Positions 11,834 through 27,100 of a stretch of DNA of 64,000 bases are shown here, piece by piece (the stretch's first letter is position 1; each line of letters begins with the position of its first letter). Source of the DNA: Membranipora membranacea (Eukaryota; Bryozoa; Gymnolaemata; Cheilostomatida; Membraniporidae). The position numbers and the translations under genes were made by a program. Where the stretch lies: the NCBI GenBank assembly GCA_914767715.1, contig OU612071.1, positions 16,610,948-16,674,947 of the forward strand, in the 5' to 3' direction. The notes under the pieces are model-generated. The model did no database searches, had not been told where the DNA came from, and saw nothing but the letters and a program-made list of their open reading frames with translations.

Positions 11834-13850
11834 GATGAGATACAGGGACTTCATTTTGAACCTCAAAACAGATTTTCAAGCGTTTCTAGTTAGTAAAGAA
11901 TTCTGCCAAATTATTGGCTTATTTCCTCAGGACCGTACCTATCGATTTTTGTCGATTTCTTGCAAAATACCTAGATAGAAAACGCATCGTCACAGGGAGC
12001 TCATATTTTATATGAGATATAGGGACGTCATTGCGAACCTCAAAACAGAGTTTCAAGCGTTTCTAAACTAGTAAGGTATTTTGCCAAATTATTGGCTAAT
12101 TTCCCCAGGACCGTACCTATCGATTTTTGTCGATTTCTTGCAAAATACATAGATAGGAAAGGCAACGTCACAGGGAGCTAATAGTTTAGATAAGATATAG
12201 GGACGTCATTGCGAACCTCAAAACAAAGTTTCAAGCGTTTCTAAGCTAGTAAAGAGTTCTGCCAAATTATTTGTTAATTTCCCCAGGACCGTACCTGTCA
12301 ATTTTGGTCGATTTCTTGCAAAATACCTAGATAAGAAACGCAACGTCACAAGGAGCTAACATTTTAGATAAGATATAGGGACATCATTGCGAACCTCAAA
12401 ACAGAGTTTCAAGCGTTTCTAAACTAGTAAGGTATTTTGCCAAATTATTGGCTATTTTCCCCAGGACCGTACCTATCGATTTTTGTCGATTTCTTGCAAA
12501 ATACATAGATAGGAAAGGCAACGTCACAGGGAGCTAATATTTTAGATAAGATATAGGGACATCATTGCGAACCTCAATACAGAGTTTCAAGCGTTTTTTA
12601 GCTAGTAAAGAATTTTGCCCAGTTATTGGCTATTTTCCCCAGGACCGTACCTGTCGATTTTTGTCAATTTCTTGCAAAATACCTAGATAGAAGACGCATC
12701 GTCACAGGGAGCTAATGTTTTAGATGAGATATAGGGACGTCATTGCAAACCTCAAAACAAAGTTTCAAGCGTTTCTAAGCTAGTAAAGAGTTCTGCCCAA
12801 TTATTTGTTAATTTCCCCAGGACCGTACCTGTCAATTTTGGTCGATTTCTTGCAAAATACCTAGATAAGAAACGCAACGTCACAAGGAGCTAACATTTTA
12901 GATAAGATATAGGGACATCATTGCGAACCTCAAAACAGAGTTTCAAGCGTTTTTAAGCGAGTTAAGAATTCTGCTCAATTATTGGCTAATTTCCCCAGGA
13001 CCGTACCTATCGATTTTAGTCCATTTCTGGCAAAATACCTAGATAGAAAACGCATCGTCACAGGGAACTAATAATTTAGATGAGATATAGGGACGTCATT
13101 GCGAACCTCAAAACAGAGTTTCAAGCGTTTCTAAGCGAGTTAAGAATTCTGCTCAATTATTGGCTAATTTCCCCAGGACCGTACCTATCGATTTTAGTCC
13201 ATTTCTGGCAAAATACCTAGATAGAAAACGCATCGTCACAGGGAACTAATAATTTAGATGAGATATAGGGACGTCATTGCGAACCTCAAAACAGAGTTTC
13301 AAGCGTTTCTAAGCTAGTGAAGAATTCTGCCCAATTATTGGCTATTTTCCACAGGATCGTACCTATCGATTTTTGTCAATTTCTTGCAATATACCTAGAT
13401 AGAAGACGCATCGTCACAGGGAGCTAATATTTTAGATGAGATATAGGGACGTCATTGCGAACGTCAAAACAGAGTTTCAAGCGTTTCTGAGCTAGTACAG
13501 AATTATGCCAAATTATTGGCTAATTTCCCCAGGACCGTACCTATCAATTTTTGTCAATTTCTTGCATAATACCTAGATAGAAAACACATCGTCACATGGG
13601 GTTAATGTTTTAGATGAGACATAGGAACGTCATTGCGAACCTCAAAACAGAGTTTCAAGCGTTTCTAAGCTAGTAAAAAATTATGCCCAATTATTGGTTA
13701 ATTTGCCCAGGACCGTACTTATCAATTTTTGTCAATTTCTTACAAAATACCTAGATAGAAAACGCATCGTCACAGGGGGTTAATATTTTAGATGAGATAT
13801 AGGAACGTCATTGCGAACCTCAAAACAGAGTTTCAAGCGTTTCTAAGCAA
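11834..13850 (+). repeat. Weakly ordered subfamily A stretch
   Basis: About eleven units without a long HOR. Two local duplications are visible. The mark GTCAATTTTGG at 12297 recurs at 12831, 534 bp away (three monomers). Two near-identical neighbouring monomers carrying CAGGGAACTAATAATTTAG have starts at 13079 and 13257 (one monomer apart). Private forms such as CAAAACAAAGTTTC and ATACATAGATAGGAAAGG are frequent. Confidence 0.75.
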
Positions 13851-16800
13851 GTAAAGAATTATGCCCAATTATTGGCTAATTTCCCCAGGACCGTACCTAT
13901 CGATATTTGCCGATTTCTTGCAAAATACCTAGATAGAAAACGCATCGTCACAGGAAGCTAATATTTTAGATGAGACATAGGGACGTCATTGCGAACCTCA
14001 ATATATAGTTTTAAGAGTTCCTAAGCTAGTAAAGATATTATGCCAAATTATTGGCTAATTTCCCCAGGACCGTACCGACCGATACTTGCCGATTTCTTGC
14101 AAAATACCTAGATAGAAAACGCATCGTCACAGGAAGCTAATATTTTAGATGAGACATAGGGACGTCATTGCGAACCTCAATATATAGTTTTAAGAGTTCC
14201 TAAGCTAGTAAAGATATTATGCCAAATTATTGGCTAATTTCCCCAGGACCGTACCTATCGATGTTTGTCAATTTCTTGCAAAACACCTAGATAGCAAACG
14301 CATCGTCACAGGGAGCTATTATTTTAGATGAGATACAGGGACTTCATTTTGAACCTCAAAACAGATTTTCAAGCGTTTCTAGTTAGTAAAGAATTCTGCC
14401 AAATTATTGGCTTATTTCCTCAGGACCGTACCTATCGATTTTTGTCGATTTCTTGCAAAATACTTAGATAAGAAACGCAACGTCACAGGGAGCTAATATT
14501 TTAGATAAGATATAGGGACATCATTGCGAACCTCAAAACAGAGTTTCAAGCGTTTCTAAGCTAGTAAAGAATTCTGCCCAATTATTGGCTATTTTCCACA
14601 GGACCGTACCTATTGATATTTGTCAATTTCTTGCAAAATACCTAGATAGAAAACGCATCGTCACAGGGAGCTAAATTTTTAGATGAGATATAGGGACGTC
14701 ATTGCGAAGCTCAAAACAGAGTTTCAAGCGTTTCTAAGCGAGTTAAGAATTCTGCTCAACTATTGACTAATTTCCCCAGGACCGTACCTATCGATTTTTG
14801 TCCGTTTCTGGCAAAATACCTAGATAGAAAACGCATCGTCACAGGGAACTAATAATTTAGATGAGATATAGGGACGTCATTGCGAACCTCAAAACAGAGT
14901 TTCAAGCGTTTTTAAGCTAGTAAAGAATTCTGCCCAATTATTGGCTAATTTCCCCAGGACCGTACCTATCGATTTTTGTCCATTTCTTGCAAAATACCTA
15001 GATAAGAAACGCAACGTCACAGGGAGCTAATATTTTAGATAAGATATAGGGACGTCATTGCGAACCTCAAAACAGAGTTTCAAGCGTTTCTAAGCGAGTT
15101 AAAAATTCTGCTCAATTATTGGCTAATTTCCCCAGGACCGTACCTATCGATTTTTGTCCGTTTCTGGCAAAATGCCTAGATAGAAAACGCATCGTCACAG
15201 GGAGCTAATGTTTTAGATGAGATATAGGGACGTCATTGCGAATCTCAAAAAAAGAGTTTCAAGCGTTTCTAAGCCAGTAAAGAATTATGCCCAATTATTG
15301 GCTAATTTCCCCAGGACCGTACCTATCGATTTTTGTCGATTTCTTGCAAAACGCCTAGATAGAAAACGCATCGTCACAGGGAGCTAATATTTTATATGAG
15401 ATATAGGGACGTACGTCATTGCGAACCTCAAAACAGAGTATCAAGCGTTTCTGAGCTAGTACAGAATTATGCCAAATTATTGGCTAATTTCCCCAGGACC
15501 GTACCTATCAATTTTTGTCAATTTCTTGCATAATACCTAGATAGAAAACACATCGTCACAGGGGGTTAATGTTTTAGATGAGACATAGGAACGTCATTGC
15601 GAACCTCAAAACAGAGTTTCAAGCGTTTCTAAGCTAGTAAAAAATTATGCCCAATTATTGGTTAATTTCCCCAGGACCGTACTTATCGATTTTTGTCAAT
15701 TTCTTACAAAATACCTAGATAGAAAACGCATCGTCACAGGGGGTTAATATTTTAGATGAGACATAGGAACGTCATTGCGAACCTCAAAACAGAGTTTCAA
15801 GCGTTTCTAAGCAAGTAAAGAATTATGCCCAATTATTGGCTAATTTCCCCAGGACCGTACCTATCGATATTTGCCGATTTCTTGCAAAATACCTAGATAG
15901 AAAACGCATCGTCACAGGAAGCTAATATTTTAGATGAGACATAGGGACGTCATTGCGAACCTCAATATATAGTTTTAAGAGTTCCTAAGCTAGTAAAGAT
16001 ATTATGCCAAATGATTGGCTAATTTCCCCAGGACCGTACCGATCGATATTTGCCGATTTCTTGCAAAATACCTAGATAGAAAACGCATCGTCACAGGAAG
16101 CTAATATTTTAGATGAGACATAGGGACGTCATTGCGAACCTCAATATATAGTTTTAAGAGTTCCTAAGCTAGTAAAGATATTATGCCAAATTATTGGCTA
16201 ATTTCCCCAGGACCGTACCTATCGATGTTTGTCAATTTCTTGCAAAACACCTAGATAGCAAACGCATCGTCACAGGGAGCTATTATTTTAGATGAGATAC
16301 AGGGACTTCATTTTGAACCTCAAAACAGATTTTCAAGCGTTTCTAGTTAGTAAAGAATTCTGCCAAATTATTGGCTTATTTCCTCAGGACCGTACCTATC
16401 GATTTTTGTCGATTTCTTGCAAAATACCTAGATAGAATACGCATCGTCACAGGGAGCTCATATTTTATATGAGATATATGGACGTCATTGCGAACCTCAA
16501 AACAGAGTTTCAAGCGTTTCTAAACTAGTAAGGTATTTTGCCAAATTATTGGCTAATTTCCCCAGGACCGTACCTATCGATTTTTGTCGATTTCTTGCAA
16601 ATTATCTAGATAGAAGACGCATAGTTACAGGGGGCTAATACTTTACATGAGATATAGGGAAGTCATTGCGAACCTCAAAACAGAGTTTCAAGCGTTTCTT
16701 AGCGAGTAAAGAATTCTGCCCAATTATTGGCTAATTTCCCCAGGACCGTACCTATCGATTTTTGTTGATTTCTTGCAAAATACCTAGATAGAAAACGCAT

Positions 16801-19024
16801 GTTTACAGGGAGCTCATATTTTAGATGAGATATAGGGACGTCATTGCGAATCTCAAAAAAAGAGTTTCAAGCGTTTCTAAGCCAGTAAAGAATTATGCCC
16901 AATTATTGGCTAATTTCCCCAGGACCGTACTTATCGATTTTTGTCGATTTCTTGCAAAATACCTAGATAGAAAACGCATGGTCACAGGGAGCTCATATTT
17001 TAGATGAGATATAGGGACGTCATTGCGAACCTTAAAACAGAGTTTCAAGCGTTTCTAAGCTAGTACAGAATTATGCCAAATTATTGGCTAATTTCCCCAG
17101 GACCGTACCTATCGATTTTTGTCAATTTCTTGCATAATACCTAGATAGAAAACGCATCGTCACAGGGGGTTAATATTTTAGATGAGACATAGGAACGTCA
17201 TTGCGAACCTCAAAACAGAGTTTCAAGCGTTTCTAAGCTAGTAAAGAATTATGCCCAATTATTAGTTAATTTGCCCAGGACCGTATTTATCAATTTTTGT
17301 CAATTTCTTACAAAATACCTAGATAGAAAACGCGTCGTCACAGGGGGTTAATATTTTAGATGAGATATGGGAACGTCATTGCGAACCTCAAAACAGAGTT
17401 TCAAGCGTTTCTAAGCAAGTAAAGAATTATGCCCAATTATTGGCTAATTTCCCCAGGACCGTACCTATCGATTTTTGTCGATTTCTTGCAAAATACCTAG
17501 ATAGAAAACGCATGGTCACAGGGAGCTCATATTTTAGATGAGATATAGGGACGTCATTGCGAACCTCAAAACAGAGTTTCAAGCGTTTCTAAGCGAGTTA
17601 AGAATTCTGCTCAATTATTGGCTAATTTCCCCAGGACCGTACCTATCGATTTTTGTCCGTTTCTGGCAAAATGCCTAGATAGAAAACGCATCGTCACAGG
17701 GAGCTAATGTTTTAGATGAGATATAGGGACGTCATTGCGAATCTCAAAAAAAGAGTTTCAAGCGTTTCTAAGCCAGTAAATAATTATGCCCAATTATTGG
17801 CTAATTTCCCCAGGACCGTACCTATCGATTTTTGTCGATTTCTTGCAAAACGCCTAGATAGAAAACGCATCGTCACAGGGAGCTAATATTTTATATGAGA
17901 TATAGGGACGTACGTCATTGCGAACCTCAAAACAGAGTATCAAGCGTTTCTGAGCTAGTACAGAATTATGCCAAATTATTGGCTAATTTCCCCAGGACCG
18001 TACCTATCAATTTTTGTCAATTTCTTGCATAATACCTAGATAGAAAACACATCGTCACAGGGGGTTAATGTTTTAGATGAGACATAGGAACGTCATTGCG
18101 AACCTCAAAACAGAGTTTCAAGCGTTTCTAAGCTAGTAAAAAATTATGCCCAATTATTGGTTAATTTGCCCAGGACCGTACTTATCGATTTTTGTCAATT
18201 TCTTACAAAATACCTAGATAGAAAACGCATCGTCACAGGGGGTTAATATTTTAGATGAGATATAGGAACGTCATTGCGAACCTCAAAACAGAGTTTCAAG
18301 CGTTTCTAAGCAAGTAAAGAATCATGCCCAATTATTGGCTAATTTCCCCAGGACCGTACCTATCGATGTTTGTCAATTTCTTGCAAAACACCTAGATAGC
18401 AAACGCATCGTCACAGGGAGCTATTATTTTAGATGAGATACAGGGACTTCATTTTGAACCTCAAAACAGATTTTCAAGCGTTTCTAGTTAGTAAAGAATT
18501 CTGCCAAATTATTGGCTTATTTCCTCAGGACCGTACCTATCGATTTTTGTCGATTTCTTGCAAAATACCTAGATAGAAAACGCATCGTCACAGGGAGCTC
18601 ATATTTTATATGAGATATAGGGACGTCATTGCGAACCTCAAAACAGAGTTTCAAGCGTTTCTAAACTAGTAAGGTATTTTGCCAAATTATTGGCTAATTT
18701 CCCCAGGACCGTACCTATCGATTTTTGTCGATTTCTTGCAAATTATCTAGATAGAAGACGCATAGTTACAGGGGGCAAATACTTTACATGAGATATAGGG
18801 AAGTCATTGCGAACCTCAAAACAGAGTTTCAAGCGTTTCTTAGCGAGTAAAGAATTCTGCCCAATTATTGGCTAATTTCCCCAGGACCGTACCTATCGAT
18901 TTTTGTTGATTTCTTGCAAAATACCTAGATAGAAAACGCATGTTTACAGGGAGCTCATATTTTAGATGAGATATAGGGACGTCATTGCGAATCTCAAAAA
19001 AAGAGTTTCAAGCGTTTCTAAGCC
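13850..19024 (+). repeat. Subfamily A HOR, 29-mer of 5175 bp, copy 1
   Basis: Every rare mark I followed recurs 5175 bp later: CGACCGATAC at 14076 and 19251; TCTGCTCAAC (followed by TATTGAC) at 14751 and 19926; ATGATTGGCT at 16011 and 21186; GTAAATAATT at 17776 and 22951; ATCATGCCCA at 18321 and 23496. 5175 is 29 x 178 + 13, the excess coming from 179- and 182-bp units. The exact edge is uncertain by tens of bases because the junction falls inside a conserved part of a monomer. It contains a full five-monomer cassette (15395-16290) and a shortened one (17894-18431). Confidence 0.85.
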
Positions 19025-22000
19025 AGTAAAGAATTATGCCCAATTATTGGCTAATTTCCCCAGGACCGTACCTATCGATATTTGCCGATTTCTTGCAAAA
19101 TACCTAGATAGAAAACGCATCGTCACAGGAAGCTAATATTTTAGATGAGACATAGGGACGTCATTGCGAACCTCAATATATAGTTTTAAGAGTTCCTAAG
19201 CTAGTAAAGATATTATGCCAAATTATTGGCTAATTTCCCCAGGACCGTACCGACCGATACTTGCCGATTTCTTGCAAAATACCTAGATAGAAAACGCATC
19301 GTCACAGGAAGCTAATATTTTAGATGAGACATAGGGACGTCATTGCGAACCTCAATATATAGTTTTAAGAGTTCCTAAGCTAGTAAAGATATTATGCCAA
19401 ATTATTGGCTAATTTCCCCAGGACCGTACCTATCGATGTTTGTCAATTTCTTGCAAAACACCTAGATAGCAAACGCATCGTCACAGGGAGCTATTATTTT
19501 AGATGAGATACAGGGACTTCATTTTGAACCTCAAAACAGATTTTCAAGCGTTTCTAGTTAGTAAAGAATTCTGCCAAATTATTGGCTTATTTCCTCAGGA
19601 CCGTACCTATCGATTTTTGTCGATTTCTTGCAAAATACTTAGATAAGAAACGCAACGTCACAGGGAGCTAATATTTTAGATAAGATATAGGGACATCATT
19701 GCGAACCTCAAAACAGAGTTTCAAGCGTTTCTAAGCTAGTAAAGAATTCTGCCCAATTATTGGCTATTTTCCACAGGACCGTACCTATTGATATTTGTCA
19801 ATTTCTTGCAAAATACCTAGATAGAAAACGCATCGTCACAGGGAGCTAAATTTTTAGATGAGATATAGGGACGTCATTGCGAAGCTCAAAACAGAGTTTC
19901 AAGCGTTTCTAAGCGAGTTAAGAATTCTGCTCAACTATTGACTAATTTCCCCAGGACCGTACCTATCGATTTTTGTCCGTTTCTGGCAAAATACCTAGAT
20001 AGAAAACGCATCGTCACAGGGAACTAATAATTTAGATGAGATATAGGGACGTCATTGCGAACCTCAAAACAGAGTTTCAAGCGTTTTTAAGCTAGTAAAG
20101 AATTCTGCCCAATTATTGGCTAATTTCCCCAGGACCGTACCTATCGATTTTTGTCCATTTCTTGCAAAATACCTAGATAAGAAACGCAACGTCACAGGGA
20201 GCTAATATTTTAGATAAGATATAGGGACGTCATTGCGAACCTCAAAACAGAGTTTCAAGCGTTTCTAAGCGAGTTAAGAATTCTGCTCAATTATTGGCTA
20301 ATTTCCCCAGGACCGTACCTATCGATTTTTGTCCGTTTCTGGCAAAATGCCTAGATAGAAAACGCATCGTCACAGGGAGCTAATGTTTTAGATGAGATAT
20401 AGGGACGTCATTGCGAATCTCAAAAAAAGAGTTTCAAGCGTTTCTAAGCCAGTAAAGAATTATGCCCAATTATTGGCTAATTTCCCCAGGACCGTACCTA
20501 TCGATTTTTGTCGATTTCTTGCAAAACGCCTAGATAGAAAACGCATCGTCACAGGGAGCTAATATTTTATATGAGATATAGGGACGTACGTCATTGCGAA
20601 CCTCAAAACAGAGTATCAAGCGTTTCTGAGCTAGTACAGAATTATGCCAAATTATTGGCTAATTTCCCCAGGACCGTACCTATCAATTTTTGTCAATTTC
20701 TTGCATAATACCTAGATAGAAAACACATCGTCACAGGGGGTTAATGTTTTAGATGAGACATAGGAACGTCATTGCGAACCTCAAAACAGAGTTTCAAGCG
20801 TTTCTAAGCTAGTAAAAAATTATGCCCAATTATTGGTTAATTTGCCCAGGACCGTACTTATCGATTTTTGTCAATTTCTTACAAAATACCTAGATAGAAA
20901 ACGCATCGTCACAGGGGGTTAATATTTTAGATGAGATATAGGAACGTCATTGCGAACCTCAAAACAGAGTTTCAAGCGTTTCTAAGCAAGTAAAGAATTA
21001 TGCCCAATTATTGGCTAATTTCCCCAGGACCGTACCTATCGATATTTGCCGATTTCTTGCAAAATACCTAGATAGAAAACGCATCGTCACAGGAAGCTAA
21101 TATTTTAGATGAGACATAGGGACGTCATTGCGAACCTCAATATATAGTTTTAAGAGTTCCTAAGCTAGTAAAGATATTATGCCAAATGATTGGCTAATTT
21201 CCCCAGGACCGTACCGATCGATATTTGCCGATTTCTTGCAAAATACCTAGATAGAAAACGCATCGTCACAGGAAGCTAATATTTTAGATGAGACATAGGG
21301 ACGTCATTGCGAACCTCAATATATAGTTTTAAGAGTTCCTAAGCTAGTAAAGATATTATGCCAAATTATTGGCTAATTTCCCCAGGACCGTACCTATCGA
21401 TGTTTGTCAATTTCTTGCAAAACACCTAGATAGCAAACGCATCGTCACATGGAGCTATTATTTTAGATGAGATACAGGGACTTCATTTTGAACCTCAAAA
21501 CAGATTTTCAAGCGTTTCTAGTTAGTAAAGAATTCTGCCAAATTATTGGCTTATTTCCTCAGGACCGTACCTATCGATTTTTGTCGATTTCTTGCAAAAT
21601 ACCTAGATAGAAAACGCATCGTCACAGGGAGCTCATATTTTATATGAGATATAGGGACGTCATTGCGAACCTCAAAACAGAGTTTCAAGCGTTTCTAAAC
21701 TAGTAAGGTATTTTGCCAAATTATTGGCTAATTTCCCAAGGACCGTACCTATCGATTTTTGTCGATTTCTTGCAAATTATCTAGATAGAAGACGCATAGT
21801 TACAGGGGGCTAATACTTTACATGAGATATAGGGAAGTCATTGCGAACCTCAAAACAGAGTTTCAAGCGTTTCTTAGCGAGTAAAGAATTCTGCCCAATT
21901 ATTGGCTAATTTCCCCAGGACCGTACCTATCGATTTTTGTTGATTTCTTGCAAAATACCTAGATAGAAAACGCATGTTTACAGGGAGCTCATATTTTAGA

Positions 22001-24199
22001 TGAGATATAGGGACGTCATTGCGAATCTCAAAAAAAGAGTTTCAAGCGTTTCTAAGCCAGTAAAGAATTATGCCCAATTATTGGCTAATTTCCCCAGGAC
22101 CGTACTTATCGATTTTTGTCGATTTCTTGCAAAATACCTAGATAGAAAACGCATGGTCACAGGGAGCTCATATTTTAGATGAGATATAGGGACGTCATTG
22201 CGAACCTTAAAACAGAGTTTCAAGCGTTTCTAAGCTAGTACAGAATTATGCCAAATTATTGGCTAATTTCCCCAGGACCGTACCTATCGATTTTTGTCAA
22301 TTTCTTGCATAATACCTAGATAGAAAACGCATCGTCACAGGGGGTTAATATTTTAGATGAGACATAGGAACGTCATTGCGAACCTCAAAACAGAGTTTCA
22401 AGCGTTTCTAAGCTAGTAAAGAATTATGCCCAATTATTAGTTAATTTGCCCAGGACCGTATTTATCAATTTTTGTCAATTTCTTACAAAATACCTAGATA
22501 GAAAACGCGTCGTCACAGGGGGTTAATATTTTAGATGAGATATGGGAACGTCATTGCGAACCTCAAAACAGAGTTTCAAGCGTTTCTAAGCAAGTAAAGA
22601 ATTATGCCCAATTATTGGCTAATTTCCCCAGGACCGTACCTATCGATTTTTGTCGATTTCTTGCAAAATACCTAGATAGAAAACGCATGGTCACAGGGAG
22701 CTCATATTTTAGATGAGATATAGGGACGTCATTGCGAACCTCAAAACAGAGTTTCAAGCGTTTCTAAGCGAGTTAAGAATTCTGCTCAATTATTGGCTAA
22801 TTTCCCCAGGACCGTACCTATCGATTTTTGTCCGTTTCTGGCAAAATGCCTAGATAGAAAACGCATCGTCACAGGGAGCTAATGTTTTAGATGAGATATA
22901 GGGACGTCATTGCGAATCTCAAAAAAAGAGTTTCAAGCGTTTCTAAGCCAGTAAATAATTATGCCCAATTATTGGCTAATTTCCCCAGGACCGTACCTAT
23001 CGATTTTTGTCGATTTCTTGCAAAACGCCTAGATAGAAAACGCATCGTCACAGGGAGCTAATATTTTATATGAGATATAGGGACGTACGTCATTGCGAAC
23101 CTCAAAACAGAGTATCAAGCGTTTCTGAGCTAGTACAGAATTATGCCAAATTATTGGCTAATTTCCCCAGGACCGTACCTATCAATTTTTGTCAATTTCT
23201 TGCATAATACCTAGATAGAAAACACATCGTCACAGGGGGTTAATGTTTTAGATGAGACATAGGAACGTCATTGCGAACCTCAAAACAGAGTTTCAAGCGT
23301 TTCTAAGCTAGTAAAAAATTATGCCCAATTATTGGTTAATTTGCCCAGGACCGTACTTATCGATTTTTGTCAATTTCTTACAAAATACCTAGATAGAAAA
23401 CGCATCGTCACAGGGGGTTAATATTTTAGATGAGATATAGGAACGTCATTGCGAACCTCAAAACAGAGTTTCAAGCGTTTCTAAGCAAGTAAAGAATCAT
23501 GCCCAATTATTGGCTAATTTCCCCAGGACCGTACCTATCGATGTTTGTCAATTTCTTGCAAAACACCTAGATAGCAAACGCATCGTCACAGGGAGCTATT
23601 ATTTTAGATGAGATACAGGGACTTCATTTTGAACCTCAAAACAGATTTTCAAGCGTTTCTAGTTAGTAAAGAATTCTGCCAAATTATTGGCTTATTTCCT
23701 CAGGACCGTACCTATCGATTTTTGTCGATTTCTTGCAAAATACCTAGATAGAAAACGCATCGTCACAGGGAGCTCATATTTTATATGAGATATAGGGACG
23801 TCATTGCGAACCTCAAAACAGAGTTTCAAGCGTTTCTAAACTAGTAAGGTATTTTGCCAAATTATTGGCTAATTTCCCCAGGACCGTACCTATCGATTTT
23901 TGTCGATTTCTTGCAAATTATCTAGATAGAAGACGCATAGTTACAGGGGGCTAATACTTTACATGAGATATAGGGAAGTCATTGCGAACCTCAAAACAGA
24001 GTTTCAAGCGTTTCTTAGCGAGTAAAGAATTCTGCCCAATTATTGGCTAATTTCCCCAGGACCGTACCTATCGATTTTTGTTGATTTCTTGCAAAATACC
24101 TAGATAGAAAACGCATGTTTACAGGGAGCTCATATTTTAGATGAGATATAGGGACGTCATTGCGAATCTCAAAAAAAGAGTTTCAAGCGTTTCTAAGCC
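19025..24199 (+). repeat. Subfamily A HOR, 29-mer of 5175 bp, copy 2
   Basis: Second tandem copy of the 5175-bp unit, with matching rare marks at 19251, 19926, 21186, 22951 and 23496. It differs from copy 1 at scattered single bases, for example AAATACTTT after GGGGGC at about 18778 in copy 1 against TAATACTTT about 5175 later. Agreement ends near 24.235 kb, where this copy continues with CTTATCGATTTTTG and copy 1 with CTATCGATATTTGCC. Confidence 0.83.
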
Positions 24200-27100
24200 A
24201 GTAAAGAATTATGCCCAATTATTGGCTAATTTCCCCAGGACCGTACTTATCGATTTTTGTCGATTTCTTGCAACATACCTAGATAGAAAACGCATGGTCA
24301 CAGGGAGCTCATATTTTAGATGAGATATAGGGACGTCATTGCGAACCTTAAAACAGAGTTTCAAGCGTTTCTAAGCTAGTACAGAATTATGCCAAATTAT
24401 TGGCTAATTTCCCCAGGACCGTACCTATCGATTTTTGTCAATTTCTTGCATAATACCTAGATAGAAAACGCATCGTCACAGGGGGTTAATAATTTAGATG
24501 AGACATAGGAACGTCATTGCGAACCTCAAAACAGAGTTTCAAGCGTTTCTAAGCTAGTAAAGAATTATGCCCAATTATTAGTTAATTTGCCCAGGACCGT
24601 ATTTATCAATTTTTGTCAATTTCTTACAAAATACCTAGATAGAAAACGCATCGTCACAGGGGGTTAATATTTTAGATGAGATATGGGAACGTCATTGCGA
24701 ACCTCAAAACAGAGTTTCAAGCGTTTCTAAGCAAGTAAAGAATTATGCCCAATTATTGGCTAATTTCCCCAGGACCGTACCTATCGATTTTTGTCGATTT
24801 CTTGCAAAATACCTAGATAGAAAACGCATGGTCACAGGGAGCTCATATTTTAGATGAGATATAGGGACGTCATTGCGAACCTTAAAACAGAGTTTCAAGC
24901 GTTTGTAAGCTAGTACAGAATTATGCCAAATTATTGGCTAATTTCCCCAGGACCGTACCTATCGATTTTTGTCAATTTCTTGCAAAACACCTAGATAGCA
25001 AACGCATCGTCACAGGGAGCTATTATTATAGATAAGATATAGGGACGTCATTGCGAACCTCAAAACAGAGTTTCAAGCGTTTCTAAGCGAGTTAAGAATT
25101 CTGCTCAATTATTGGCTAATTTCCCCAGGACCGTACCTATCGATTTTTGTCCGTTTCTGGCAAAATGCCTAGATAGAAAACGCATCGTCACAGGGAGCTA
25201 ATGTTTTAGATGAGATATAGGGACGTCATTGCGAATCTCAAAAAAAGAGTTTCAAGCGTTTCTAAGCCAGTAAAGAATTATGCCCAATTATTGGCTAATT
25301 TCCCCAGGACCGTACCTATCGATTTTTGTCGATTTCTTGCAAAACGCCTAGATAGAAAACGCATCGTCACAGGGAGCTAATATTTTATATGAGATATAGG
25401 GACGTACGTCATTGCGAACCTCAAAACAGAGTATCAAGCGTTTCTGAGCTAGTACAGAATTATGCCAAATTATTGGCTAATTTCCCCAGGACCGTACCTA
25501 TCAATTTTTGTCAATTTCTTGCATAATACCTAGATAGAAAACACATCGTCACAGGGGGTTAATGTTTTAGATGAGACATAGGAACGTCATTGCGAACCTC
25601 AAAACAGAGTTTCAAGCGTTTCTAAGCTAGTAAAAAATTATGCCCAATTATTGGTTAATTTGCCCAGGACCGTACTTATCGATTTTTGTCAATTTCTTAC
25701 AAAATACCTAGATAGAAAACACATCGTCACAGGGGGTTAATATTTTAGATGAGATATAGGAACGTCATTGCGAACCTCAAAACAGAGTTTCAAGCGTTTC
25801 TAAGCAAGTAAAGAATCATGCCCAATTATTGGCTAATTTCCCCAGGACCGTACCTATCGATGTTTGTCAATTTCTTGCAAAACACCTAGATAGCAAACGC
25901 ATCGTCACAGGGAGCTATTATTTTAGATGAGATACAGGGACTTCATTTTGAACCTCAAAACAGATTTTCAAGCGTTTCTAGTTAGTAAAGAATTCTGCCA
26001 AATTATTGGCTTATTTCCTCAGGACCGTACCTATCGATTTTTGTCGATTTCTTGCAAAATACTTAGATAAGAAACGCAACGTCACAGGGAGCTAATATTT
26101 TAGATAAGATATAGGGACATCATTGCGAACCTCAAAACAGAGTTTCAAGCGTTTTTAAGCTAGTAAAGAATTCTGCCCAATTATTGGCTATTTTCCACAG
26201 GACCGTACCTATTGATATTTGTCAATTTCTTGCAAAATACCTAGATAGAAAACGCATCGTCACAGGGAGCTAAATTTTTAGATGAGATATAGGGACGTCA
26301 TTGCGAAGCTCAAAACAGAGTTTCAAGCGTTTCTAAGCGAGTTAAGAATTCTGCTCAACTATTGGCTAATTTCCCCAGGACCGTACCTATCGATTTTAGT
26401 CCGTTTCTGGCAAAATACCTAGATAGAAAACGCATCGTCACAGGGAACTAATAATTTAGATGAGATATAGGGACGTCATTGCGAACCTCAAAACAGAGTT
26501 TCAAGCGTTTTTAAGCTAGTAAAGAATTCTGCCCAATTATTGGCTAATTTCCCCAGGACCGTACCTATCGATTTTTGTCCATTTCTTGCAAAATACCTAG
26601 ATAAGAAACGCAACGTCACAGGGAGCTAATATTTTAGATAAGATATAGGGACGTCATTGCGAACCTCAAAACAGAGTTTCAAGCGTTTCTAAGCGAGTTA
26701 AAAATTCTGCTCAATTATTGGCTAATTTCCCCAGGACCGTACCTATCGATTTTTGTCCGTTTCTGGCAAAATGCCTAGATAGAAAACGCATCGTCACAGG
26801 GAGCTAATGTTTTAGATGAGATATAGGGACGTCATTGCGAATCTCAAAAAAAGAGTTTCAAGCGTTTCTAAGCCAGTAAAGAATTATGCCCAATTATTGG
26901 CTAATTTCCCCAGGACCGTACCTATCGATTTTTGTCGATTTCTTGCAAAACGCCTAGATAGAAAACGCATCGTCACAGGGAGCTAATATTTTATATGAGA
27001 TATAGGGACGTACGTCATTGCGAACCTCAAAACAGAGTATCAAGCGTTTCTGAGCTAGTACAGAATTATGCCAAATTATTGGCTAATTTCCCCAGGACAG

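Noticed and set aside
16825-17007. 60-codon open frame starting MRYRDVIANLKKRV, repeated at about 22000, 24141, 34499, 36103 and 38953.
   Set aside because: It appears wherever a unit has one extra A in GAATCTCAAAAAAAG (or GAATCTCAATAAAAG), which shifts past a stop. Start and stop are both parts of the satellite unit, and there is no sign of coding constraint, promoter or gene context.
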